Under the pieces are notes generated by a model that saw only the letters and a program-made list of their open reading frames with translations, searched no databases and had not been told where the DNA came from. A stretch of DNA of 64,000 nucleotides, from positions 124,001 to 188,000 of the forward strand of contig ML210161.1 of assembly GCA_004369085.1 (NCBI GenBank), in the 5' to 3' direction. Positions 46,096 through 56,615 of this stretch are shown piece after piece (positions within the stretch are counted from its first letter, which is position 1; each line of letters opens with the position of its first letter). This DNA is from Coprinopsis marcescibilis. Its lineage: Eukaryota; Basidiomycota; Agaricomycetes; Agaricales; Psathyrellaceae. The position numbers and the translations under genes were made by a program.

Positions 46096-46806
46096 TTACC
46101 TGTCCTCCAGCTTATACATGGCCGATCGAGAAGCTGGCGGGTGGCTACCGATCGTCATAAAATTAGAAATCGACGTCGCTAAATAGCGAGCAGTCCTTCG
46201 TGCTTCATCTTGTCCTTGTCTCCATCTGCGATTGATAAATAGCCCGATGACTGCGAAGACCGCGAAAATGCGTTGACATAAGGTCAAACATATGAAGCTC
46301 TGAAAGCTAAATTGAAGTGGGATGTCCAAGTCATTACTGTCTCCAACAAATTATTCGAGAACAACTGACCTTCAACTACGTGTGTTGATTACTATGTTAG
46401 GACCTCAGCTAGACCTATCCTGAAGCCTGAGGTTTGATGGCCTTGAGGTGCGGTAAGTATAGCATGGTTCAAACGCCTTCAATTGTCGGCGCAATAGAAG
46501 CTATCATTGACCTGCAGGATCTCTTCCCGGTGGTTGCTCCACCTGAGCAAAGACAGATGCCGTATATTGTGTGTGAGGATGAATAAGGAGGAAAACGATG
46601 CGCCTAGGGAAGAGGAGGATGAGCGTCACGGTCGTGAGCAAGTCCAGGGAGACTTGGGAGAGACTGCCGCTTCGGGATTCCTTGTCAGATAAACTTCGAA
46701 GTGACGCTGTGATCGCAATACCTGAGCTCCGCTTCGTACTCCGCTTGGCTGTCTCAGCTTCACAAACGAAACGATCTTCTTCCTCGTACTGCTGCTGCCA
46801 GGACAA
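46096..46806 (-). CDS. Possible small membrane protein (low confidence)
   Basis: Two minus-strand stretches look coding. The upstream one (about 46806-46512) reads EEEDRFVCEAETAKRSTKRS, then DLLTTVTLILLF and IVFLLIHPHTQYTASVFAQV. The downstream one (about 46329-46096) reads FSFQSFICLTLCQRIFAVFA and on to NRRWRQGQDEARRTARYLAT, ending in a stop. Both have hydrophobic helices. A donor near 46515 (GCAG|GTCAATG) could link them, but I could not settle the acceptor or the start codon. It may be a real small membrane gene, a decayed one or chance. Confidence 0.25.
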
Positions 46807-47066
46807 CTACCATCGGTACCGTTTGCAGCTTCCGGCGAATGCTTCGATGAACTGCGCCTCAATGATCAACGAACCTCAGAATCCACCTTAATGTCCGAGA
46901 AGCCCGTGAAATCTCATCAATAAACCTAGGCGCCGACCATGTCCACATTTTGGAGTTCTTACGTCGCCGGACTCTGGAAGGATCTTGGGGAGTACCCAGG
47001 CTCGGTTGTCCTTTTAAAGCCATTGAACTGCGGGGCCTTCTCACACTTCTTATACTGTGTTCCACC

Positions 47067-48929
47067 ATGGTGGAATCCGAGTCAAATACCGTGACTGTTC
47101 ACGACGAACAAACTCCCTTGCTCATAGTCTCCAAACCAAAGAAGCCTCGTACACCGCTTCCAAAGCTTCAGCTCGCCATCGCCATCTTTTTGCAAATAGG
47201 AGAACCTCTGACTAGTCAGTCCATCTATCCCTATGTTAACCAAGTAAGGTTTTGTTATTGGGTTGTTTCGGGCGCTCATCGTTCGGTAGCTCATCAGGGA
47301 GCTCGACGTTACCGGAGGAGACGATAGGAAAGTGGGCTACTACGCGGGATTAATCGTGAGTTGTACTTTCGATCTACGTATACTTTCCCCCGACTCAGCT
47401 GTCTCGAAGGAATCCCTATTCTTTGCGACGGAGGCGGTGACCGTCTTGCACTGGAGCCGGCTTTCCGATCATGTAGGACGAAAGCCAGTTCTGCTCATAG
47501 GCATCTTCGGCAGTATGGTCTCCATGCTTTCTTTTGGTCTATCTAAGACTTTTTTGGCTCTCATAGTAAGGTATGGTTCTGTCCCATTTGAGGTTTTATT
47601 GTTTGTTTGACCGTGGTCTAGTCGGTGCTTACAAGGATTACTCAACGGCAATGTCGGTATGTACGCGTTCTCACCCCATACTTAGCTCTCGAACCTAAGC
47701 GCACATACAGGAGTAATGAAGAGTGTGATGGGTGACCTGACCGATACGACAAACCGAGCTGAAGCGTTCGCGCTTTTATCGTTGGTCTGGGCAACAGGAT
47801 GCACTGTTGGGTACGCGAATTATTACTAGTGCAGGCATTCAAAACTTGAGCTAATGTGCCACTGCTAGACCTTTGATTGGTGGGACTCTCTCGCACCCAC
47901 ATGAGAGGTTTCCAAACGCGTTTCCATCTCCGTTTTGGAAGAGCTATCCATATTTCCTGCCCTGCCTTGTTGTTGCAATATACCTATTCTCGGCCTTCCT
48001 AGTCACGTTGACTAGCTTCAAAGAGGTACGCTCTCACAGCTACACCCGGGTCACTGTGCTAATCACAAGGTGTAGACAGTAAAGAAGAAGGAAAGAAATC
48101 ATAAACGAGGCGCATCCGACAACACCGTCAACACACTTGCGCAGGCAGACGACCAGCCACCAACCGACGCCGCTCCTGTCAAGTTCCGCGAACTTCTTAT
48201 CTACCCAGTCCTGCTCTCCGTCTCCAATTATGCAGCCCTCGCCTTCCTCAACCTTTGCATGTACGCACTCCTGCCCTTATTCCTCGCCATGCCTGTCGAA
48301 ATAGGTGGACTAGGCGTCTCACCCCAAATTATTGGGCTGGCGTTGGGTGTGTACGGCGCAACAACCGGAGCAGTCCAAACACTCCTCTTTGCTCGCATCG
48401 TGCGTTATTTCGGCGAGCGCAACACGTTCGTATTCAGCATGTTCTCGTACATCCCTGCCTTTTTCCTGTTCCCGGTAATCAGCATTGCGGCAAGGAGCTT
48501 TGGCGTTGGTTGGTTGACTTGGACCTTGATTGGGTTGTTGGTCGCATTTTTAAGTGCAACAGATCTGGGATATGGTACATACTTGACATGTCCTTTTTCG
48601 ACATATGCTGATGATTTTCTTGACCAGGATGCATATTCATGTTCGTAACCGCGTCTTCGCCCAACAAGCAGTCACTGGGCGCAACGAATGGCCTATCGCA
48701 GATGTCCGTCTCGTTTGCTCGCGCAGTTGGGCCCTGGCTCGCAACGTCAATGTTTTCATTCTCAGTAGAAAAGAATATTCTTGGCGGATATGGCGTCTAC
48801 GCGTTCCTTATATTTGCATCGTGCTTTGCTGTCGGTTGGGCGAGCCGTTTGCCAAAAGAAGGGTGGCCAGAAAAGTACGATCATGACGACATCGTTAGCC
48901 GCGAAATCTGCGGAGTATCGAGTCCATGA
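47067..48929 (+). CDS. MFS transporter B
   Basis: Predicted 498 aa in eight exons: 47067-47243, 47290-47355, 47410-47570, 47622-47656, 47711-47810, 47869-48025, 48076-48574, 48628-48929. The N-terminus DEQTPLLIVSKPKKPRTPLP matches the EETPLL start of transporter A. Signatures are SDHVGRKPVLLIG and LQGLLNGNVGVMKSVMGDLT. The central loop is hydrophilic (KKKERNHKRGASDNT). The final helices keep GATNGLSQMSVSFARAVGP. Four introns (after Asn-Gln, after Gly-Leu-Ile, within Arg-Ser and within Val-Gly) sit at the same places as in A, showing common descent. B alone lies on the plus strand. Role inferred as for A: efflux or uptake of a small molecule. Confidence 0.88.
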
Positions 48930-49180
48930 CTCCAGGCTGAGGCTTGAATGTAACCGTATTTACCTAACGACAACACCTGTACTGCCAGCGCCAGAGCGCC
49001 AAAACAAACCAATCAATGCAGATCAACATACCTCTCGAGGACTGCAGAAGTTGCGGCTTAAAATGAGAGCACAGAGATCATGAAAAATGTTATGTATTTG
49101 CTTCACCTAATCGAAACCAGTCGATATAGGCTAGGCGGTAGTGATATTTCCTAAGTGTATACTAGCAATAATGTCCAAAC
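48930..49180. other. Convergent 3' region
   Basis: Between the stops of MFS B and the secreted repeat protein. Nothing coding is seen. Confidence 0.5.
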
Positions 49181-50435
49181 TCAGTTCACGTTGCGTTTAG
49201 CATACGATGCGTAAGCAGCTCCGCTGAACCCTACGTTTCGCCTGATGTTGGCCCGTCGTGCAGCGCCAGCGGCAGATGGCTCACCGCTGGGGACAGCTTC
49301 GCCAGTTGCGGCCGGTTCACCACCTGCAGCAGCCGCGGTTGTAGTGGGCTGGGCTTCAGGTGCCGAGGTGGCTGAGGGTGATTCGGCAGCAGGTGCTCCT
49401 TCAACAGGGGTGCCGGTGACGGCAGCAGAGGGAGCAGCTTCTGAGGAGGCGGTGGCGGTTGGTGCAGATGGGGTGGCAGTGACGGTGGTCGCGATAACCT
49501 TGGACTCGACAATGTTTTGAGCAGCCTTGTCCTTGGTTCCGGAGATGTGGGTGATCTTGTTGACAAACAGGGTGGTCTCCTTAATCGTGGTTCCCTCCTG
49601 GAAGCCGTCATCAGCGGTGGAGGTGATGTTGGCAATGAGGACATCCAAATTGGCAGGAGTTCCAGGGTTTCCAGGGGTGAGAGGGGTCGAAGGGGCAATA
49701 GTTGCAGTAGCGGTGGACACCGACACAGTGGCGGTGGCAGTGGGAGCGCCGGTAGCAGCAGGGGCAGAGGACGATGCTGCGGCGTCGCCGGTGGGGGCGG
49801 CACCATCAGCAGTAGCAGCGGGAGATTCCGAGGCGGCGGGGGTGGGCTCGCCAGCGGGGGTTTCCTCCTGTCGTTTCACGTTGTCTGCGTAGACCTTTCG
49901 GGGGAACCGACGATAAAGAGGCTCGTCTTGCTCGGAGCGAGCGACGGGCTCTTCAGAAGGAGGTGTTGCGCGTTTCTCGTACATCTCCGCGAGACCTCGT
50001 CGAGGATAGCGACGCTGAAGTTCAGGAGCCTCAATCTGTTCAGATCGGGCTTCAACTGGTGAGCGCGCTTCGGGTTGGGTCGACCGCCGGTAGAAATCGG
50101 CCAAGTGTCGGCGGGGGAAACGCCTAACAAGTCGATCAACCTCTGGGAGAGAATCCCGAGCCTCGATAGGTTGAGAGGATGTATCGCGAGTGTCATTCTC
50201 GGAGGTGGCTTCAACGGATCGCACACGAGCGGGGACATCAACAATGACCTTGCGGGCGGCAAGATCATCGGAATCCGCACGACTGACGTGTGTGGATTGA
50301 GTGACCCTGAAAAAAGAGTACGATAAGCGATGGTAGATAGGAGGTCAAAAATGGGACATACCGAACAGGCGCACCGAGACCGGATGCGGCGTTGAAAACG
50401 AGGGTAGCAAGGATGAGGGTGGCTGGGTAAATCAT
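49181..50435 (-). CDS. Secreted protein with Kex2-type dibasic repeats and a mucin-like tail
   Basis: Predicted 399 aa in two exons (50435-50362, 50306-49181). The start MIYPATLILATLVFNAASGL is a clear signal peptide. Three related units follow at about residues 86, 123 and 157: RRFPRRHLADFYRR, RRYPRRGLAEMYEKR and RRFPRKVYADNVKR, spaced 37 and 34 residues apart by acidic spacers (EARSEQIEAPE). Dibasic pairs flank each unit, as in precursors cut by the Golgi protease Kex2, so short basic-aromatic peptides could be released. Residues 180-370 are rich in Ala, Thr, Pro and Ser and likely O-glycosylated, with one island (LDVLIANITSTADDG) holding an N-glycosylation site. The tail has further RR and KR pairs and ends YASYAKRNVN. 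A TATA box lies 145 bases upstream. No known domain; a signalling, wall-bound or antimicrobial peptide precursor is a guess. Confidence 0.75.
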
Positions 50436-50580
50436 CGTAGAACCAGACGATGTTATGCGAGATGGATAGGAAGTAGTTTTGTTCGTAGGAATAAACTTGT
50501 CTCGACCAGCAAAGACCTCTGGGCAACCTGCGCCAAAGAGTAATGAGCACTGCTGGGGAATCCAGATGGGTGGGAAGGGG

Positions 50581-50588
50581 TTTATATA
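50581..50588 (-). promoter_or_regulatory. TATA box of the secreted repeat protein gene
   Basis: TATATAAA on the minus strand, about 145 bases upstream of the ATG at 50435, suggesting a regulated or highly expressed promoter. Confidence 0.5.
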
Positions 50589-52045
50589 CCCTCTCCACGT
50601 TGCCTGGGAAAATATTCCGAGTGCATCACATCAAGGGGGCAGTGTGTTGCTGTCAGCAGGACGCAGTCGACCGCAAGCGACCGCACCACAGGCTGTGTTT
50701 GTACCAACCAATTGGTATGGACGCTCCAATGAAACTGTGTTCCGGTGTTTTCTGCGCTGAGTCGCCGAAGACTTCTACCTGCATATTTCCTGTAATTCCT
50801 TCAATAGAGCGAAGAGGGTCCAGGTATGGCTTGCGTAGCTGAATTTCTGACCGTTTCGGCTTCTATGTGTTTCACTTGGTGATGAAGAATGGCCACACAC
50901 TCATCCGGAGATGTCAGCGCTGGGGTGACTGGGTCCCGATGTTGGCGGCGATCTGAGAACGCTGATGTCGAATGTTCAAAGCAAATATAACGATCGTGTT
51001 GTGTTGGGTCCAACAGATGCGTCTGGGCGTAGGCATTTACTTTCAGAACTCGCAAGGTGATCGATTGGCTTACCACTTGGGAAAATAGTACGAGGTGAAC
51101 TTGTACAGATTCTATGTTCCGGACAAGCCTTGCTTCTGATGCGGAAAGGTCCAAATAGGGTTGCGGGGTTCAAGGTCACACCGAAGCCGGACAGCGTGAA
51201 AGGTGACAGCGCCAAAAAAATTGGCACAACTCCTCGTTCAAGGCCAACCACAGCCAGTAAATCTTCAAGAAGCTGTCAGGCCTCAGGTCATCGCTTGAGG
51301 ATATTTTCTTTACGCCGTGATGGCCGATACACTGAATATAACTCTGTATTTGCGAAAGAGGTTGGACGGTGTTGCTAACAGTTTCACTGGACCCCATAAA
51401 CCAGTGGAGGGACTCAAGTAAGTTCACGTTAACCGTAACCAGCTTTGCTCCTGGTATATGTACCTGTGTATAGAAAAGATACAAGTAAAGCACACTCAGC
51501 GCAGACAACATCACTGCCAGACTGGTAAGTATCAAGAAGTCGATTTTCACCTCCGGCACTGGTTATGACCCATAACGTTATGCGCGGCGATTCCTGTGGA
51601 CATGTCAAGTTAGTAGGAGGACCTATGTCGATCTGATCAATACTTCACAAATTCAGATATAACACGGGTCTTCTTGGAAGGCCGATTAGGGTTCACCCTT
51701 GTGCATGCTATATATAGATATTCGACGTCCTGAGGTCCCGAAGAGCAAGATAGAGGACACAAAAATTGGAGGTGTTATGGTTACTGGCTCAACCTGAAAA
51801 GGACGCGTTTTGGATGATTGCAAATAGTAGGCACTAAAGCAGCCGCAACGCGGCTCGCGCCAGTGGCACTAGTGCGAGAGCCCCTTGCCAGCGCGTCAAT
51901 ACCGCTGCATACTAGCTTCGTACCTGGGTGGAAAGCCAGAATTGCCCAGCACTACTTATACCCATGGATTGGGTATGCGATGGGACGTCAGACTCAGAAG
52001 AGGTCGGGGAATTGTATGCTTTGAGATACCACCACAGCGACGGCG
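50589..52045. other. Intergenic region, no gene seen
   Basis: About 1.4 kb between two divergent genes. Frames of up to 127 codons on the minus strand (51176-51559) contain a hydrophobic stretch but no domain or supporting splice chain. I see no repeat or tRNA. Confidence 0.45.
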
Positions 52046-54360
52046 ATGAGTCTGAAGGTAGGTAGGTGTCCATTCTTTGTTCTCCAGTTTCTGGATCTCA
52101 TTTATGTAGATGAAGTATATCGGCCAGCAAACGACGTAGAAGGACCAATAGAACGTCTCTTCCTAAAGGCAAAGTTGCAGCAACTGGTCGTGGTAGGAGG
52201 AAGGGAAAAAGATTTACTGAGCGTGTCGAGGACGAGTAAACTATTCTCCCAAACACTCCTCTCACCAAGTGCAAGGACCGTGTGGGAGGCTTCCAGAGAG
52301 CGCTTCGGCGCTCCAGAGCCCCTTTCAACTTTCTCTGAGCCTCGCTGGGCGTCCCTCTTGTTTGATGCTTGGCGTCAGGTACGAATTTCGCCGTTAAAGG
52401 TCGTCAGCAACCACTGATATCCGATCATCCAGGCTTGTGGCACCAAAGGTTTGCCCAAAGTAGACTTCCAGCTCGCAATGCGCGTATGCAACGGGTGCAA
52501 GAAGGTCAAGTTAGTAAGAATTGACCGATCTATGAACTTCAAGGCTGACGAACTAGCTCAAAGCCTTGGACGTCATGACGACTATATCAAGGACAAATTT
52601 CCTGCGGAAGTGCTGCAGTACATCCCCTACGCCAACTGTATGCAGGTTTCCCGCTCCATGAGATTTGGCATATACTGACTATCATGCTAGACTCGCACTA
52701 CTGCGGAGGACATCCAAGGGATGACAAGTACTACTGGGACGATCATGCAAACAAGTGCAAGGCGGCGTGGGATGACCTACAACTTGGCATCCAAACCGCA
52801 CAAACCGGAGGAGAGGCAGCGTTGGAAATATTTAAGAAGGAATGTGAGGAGCTCGTCAGCGAGATGCAGCGGGTAATCTTCCTTCTAGTCATTTCTCCAT
52901 CCGTCCTGACTGGCGTTACATTGAATAGAGAGCACAAGACTGCTATGACTGGGTCAAAGGCAGGGATCTTCAAAGAGTTGGCCAGTCTGAAAGCAAACGG
53001 CTACAGAGGCTTGAAGCGTGAGTTGGTATATCCCGCGACAGCAAGATCAACCATTAACATGGCTGTGGCCATCACGGGGCGGTTCAAACAATACGGATAC
53101 ACCGACGAAGACCTTTCGATCCTTTCGACATCGGATCCTGGAATAGAGTCAGGAACTCCCAATGTTACAGACAGAGGTTGGTCAACCAGCCTTGTTCTTA
53201 CCTGAATTGACACTCACAAATGTCCCTTGGTCATAATAGTTTGGAAACTTGTTAGGCACAAACTAGAGGGCATTGTTTACGAACGACGGCAAAGAAGGTT
53301 ATACGGTGAAAAAAGGGTCCTGGTCGGCTTCCGGAAGGAAAAGCTAAAAGACCTATACTCTCTCAAGAGTGAACCTCACAGCCGCCCCCAGGAGCTTCTC
53401 TACTACCCTATTGCCCTGGAACTTTTCGAACTCCCTGCAGTTTCAAAGGTCCTGGAAAGTGACGATTCACCAATGTGAAATTTCTGCAGCTTGCCCATGA
53501 CGCCGTGCGACATATGAACAACGCATTGCCAGCTTCGTTTAGCCTACTTGACACCGAGGAAACGGCGAAAGCCCTTCGGCTGGAGGCAACCTGTGCGCTT
53601 GATGCGGAAGTTTGGTGTTGCAATCATTGTACGCTGGTTACACTTCGCTGTAAGCAAAATGTTCTAGATCATCTGGAAGCAAGGTGTGTTCGTTCGTCGC
53701 CTCAAATTATATACCAGAGGCTCACGCTTGACCCAGACATCGTGTGAAGCCAGGGATCCAGGACGTTGACTTTTTCTTGAACGAAGACACCAGGATGGAA
53801 CTGGAAAATCCTGTGTCCATCCCAATAACGAATTTGCCCACACGGGAGGATGCTGAAGTCCTGGTGGAGAGCGAATCGAGGAAGGTCATTGCCTGTATGC
53901 ATTGTGCTGGTGACAAGTCGGATCGACGATATACATTCTGGCAGGTCAAGAAACATTTAGTCTCTGCGTGGGTCTCCGCTCTTTATGACTGTATTAACCA
54001 ACGCATTGATTGTTCGAATCTTTTTAGGCACCAACTGGTCTATGTTCGCGATGAAGTGGACTACAAATACGACCCGCCATATGATAATACTGTTGCAGAC
54101 ATCCTATTATTCTGTCAAGGTTTCATGATATCTAATGTACCTACCAGCTATCAATCCAGCTTAATCAACCTTTCGAGTGCACATATGTAACCAAGGACCC
54201 CAAGAAATCGTATTTTGCAATCGTGAGTAATGTCATCACTGTTATTGATAAATCTTGACAGACAAGTCTTGACGAGTGGAATCGTCGAAAAAGAGCCATC
54301 AGGGATGGCAACAATGACGCTGAGTTAAGGACAGCGAAATTAAGGACGGTGGCTGGGTAG
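52046..54360 (+). pseudogene. F-box-like protein gene, probably decaying
   Basis: Reads as a type of protein I associate with mushroom genomes: an F-box remnant (DLLSVSRTSKLFSQTLLSPS), SEPRWASLLFDAWRQ, then a Cys cluster (ACGTKG and RVCNGCKKVK), PYANYSHYCGGHPRDDKYYW, a charged coiled part and a C-terminal zinc-finger-like end (VIACMHCAGDKSDRR, FWQVKKHLVSA). Good introns exist at 52379-52432, 52638-52690, 52873-52928, 53177-53239 and 53684-53736. Two joins fail: after 53017 the frame resumes only with an impossible 28-nt intron, and near 53473 one base seems missing before VKFLQLAHDAVRHM (or a weak 41-nt intron is used). The 5' end and the last exons are also unclear. Intact members would be adaptors for ubiquitin ligases. 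Its possible end overlaps the stop of MFS C by 21 bases. Confidence 0.55.
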
Positions 54361-56217
54361 GAATTGGGAAGTACGCATCCCTACCAGCACTCCGAGAAAC
54401 AGAATGACATATACCAAGTTCCCGCCTAATAAGTTATGTGCTTGCGAGACGGCAAAAAGCGAAGCTGCCGTTGCAGGGGAAATGGCTCTCATCCCAGAGG
54501 AAATCATTTGTGCAAAACCGTTTGAGGAGCCCATGAGAGCTGGGTCCGGGGTCGCATGCACAATCATGATATGCATCGAAGCTGATAACACAATTAGAGA
54601 GCGGGCACTCCAATGAACGCCGAGGACTTACAGTAGCAAGGAGATGCAGCGGAGAAAGAGCTTAAATGGAGAAAGATGACGACGCCGACTCGCCAGTCAA
54701 TGTAACCTGCCTGCCTAGCAAAGAGGTTGGCAGCTGGGAACGCGCAAAATGCCAACAGGTAAGCGCGGAAGCAGGTTATGTAGACCTTGCTTGGACCAAA
54801 CCGTCTTATCAAGGGGCCCAGAAACATTGTTTGAAGGACACCATTAGCAAAACCAAGACACCCAAGGATAACACCAATCGTGTATGGGTCCATCCCCAGC
54901 CCGCCATACTCGATGGGTGTCGAGTATATCAATGGCATGAGTGCAAAATTTGCCATGTCCAGAAAGGCAAGGAAGGCATAGTTTATGAGCGTGAAGACCA
55001 AGTCCCGGACCAGCAAGTCGGATATCTTCGGAAGTGTTGGCTCTGTCCGTGGTAATGAGCCGTTCTCCGCGTTGCCGATTGCTCCATAGCCTTCCTGGGT
55101 CGAAGAAGAACTTGGCAGAAGGGCCTTTGTCGCATCGTCTTCTCGTTTCGAGGGCTTTCTGAATAGTCGGGCTACGCGGGCAGATATTGGTACGTTTTTG
55201 AGCGTGGGGTGGGTCTAGATCATTGCGTTGGCTCAATCTCAAAGCGGGAAACAAAATGGGCCCTACCTCTTCCAACGATACCGAAGAGATGCAGAAACTG
55301 AGGAAAGCTATGAATCCTGCCGAAATGCACGGTAGAAGATATGGATAGTCTCGAAACAGTGCAACTTGTCCGAAGGTCTCTGGCCACCGCTGTGCTGGTC
55401 GAGTAAAGATTCCACCCAAAGTCGGGCTGTAGGATTTGGGCTATTTGAACGACGGCTCGAAAAACAAACTGGGCTGGTACGTACCCAATTGTAAGGCCGG
55501 TATTCCACATGAGCGGTGCTATAGCGTACGCGTCGCCTATATTGGTCTTGTCCGTAATCTTCAAGCCGGGTGAGCACGGCAGACGAAAGAGCGACCAAAC
55601 TACTCACTTCAGCGATAATACTTTTAGAAATACCTGGAAAATGCAGCTGAATGTCAGAATTGACTAGCTGTTCAAAAATGACCAGTACACATACCAATAT
55701 TGCCGTTGAAAAATCCCTGGAAACATCGATACACTGCCGCCGCCCAGAAGGATTTCGACAAACCAAACGCTAGCATCGACAACGACAATCCCAAAGGACC
55801 CCATATCAAAACAATCTTTCTCCCCAAGAGGTCTGAGGACCAGCCCCACAAGAATACTGTCAAGGTCTCCGAGATGAAGAACAGTGATTCCTACGATAAA
55901 TTTTGTCCGATCAATACCTTTCGTTCAACGGGCACCACAAAATCGCCAATACGCACTATAATCCCAGCATAATACCCAGTCTTGGTCTCGTTTCCTCCGG
56001 TTATCCCGGTCTCCCGAATGAAATCGTTGATGAAGGGATAGATAACCGTCGCTGTCACCGGTTCTGCAAACTGTATCAAGAACACGATGAACAACTGGAA
56101 CTTTGGCAATGGCGTTCTTTCTTGAACTAAAGGCTCAGCCGCCACATTTTGTTCAGCCTGACCGTTGTCAGGCTCGGATCCGCTTGTCGAATGGTCACTC
56201 GTCGACGTGACAGTCAT
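54340..56217 (-). CDS. MFS transporter C
   Basis: Predicted 513 aa in seven exons: 56217-55957, 55890-55695, 55633-55608, 55558-55485, 55426-55267, 55214-54632, 54581-54340. After a polar N-terminus the first helix reads LPKFQLFIVFLIQFAEPVTA. The loop signature is SDLLGRKIVLIWG, with Ile where the paralogs have Pro. Then come GFFNGNIGISKSIIAEITDK and a long central loop (about 80 residues, KREDDATKALLPSSSSTQEG). The end carries MGSSNGFAQMISSGMRAISP. All six intron positions and phases match transporter D, so C and D are a tandem duplicate. An upstream in-frame ATG at 56250 would add 11 residues. Substrate unknown. Confidence 0.87.
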
Positions 56218-56615
56218 CGACGTGGGGTTGGGCGGAAAGAAAAGAGACAAGAGCTGGCATCTCTGCCTCTGGGATGCAAGTTTATCAAACCGAGGGGGTC
56301 GGGACTCGGCATATTGCTCTGAAGTGACTCAGACCTACACAGACACGTTCGCTGGGGACGGGACCCATGTGGAGAGCGAGCAATTGGAAGCCAATTAGAG
56401 AAGGCGTCATTGCAGCGACAATCGCCACCGAGGCTTTTGACTGACAAATACTTGCCTGAGAATGATATCGATCGTTCCTCATGTTCGGAACGCTTTTATT
56501 TGGGTAGATTGACTACTCCGAGTAGAACCCTTACAGTCCTCAATTATGGTTACATACGGTTGTAATTAAAAAGTACATTTGGATTCCTTTACCTTCCACC
56601 TCCCATCCTCGACTC

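Noticed and set aside
49517..50062. 181-codon plus-strand Gly/Ser-rich frame
   Set aside because: It is the antisense reading of the Ala/Thr/Pro-rich secreted protein; biased composition keeps several frames open.
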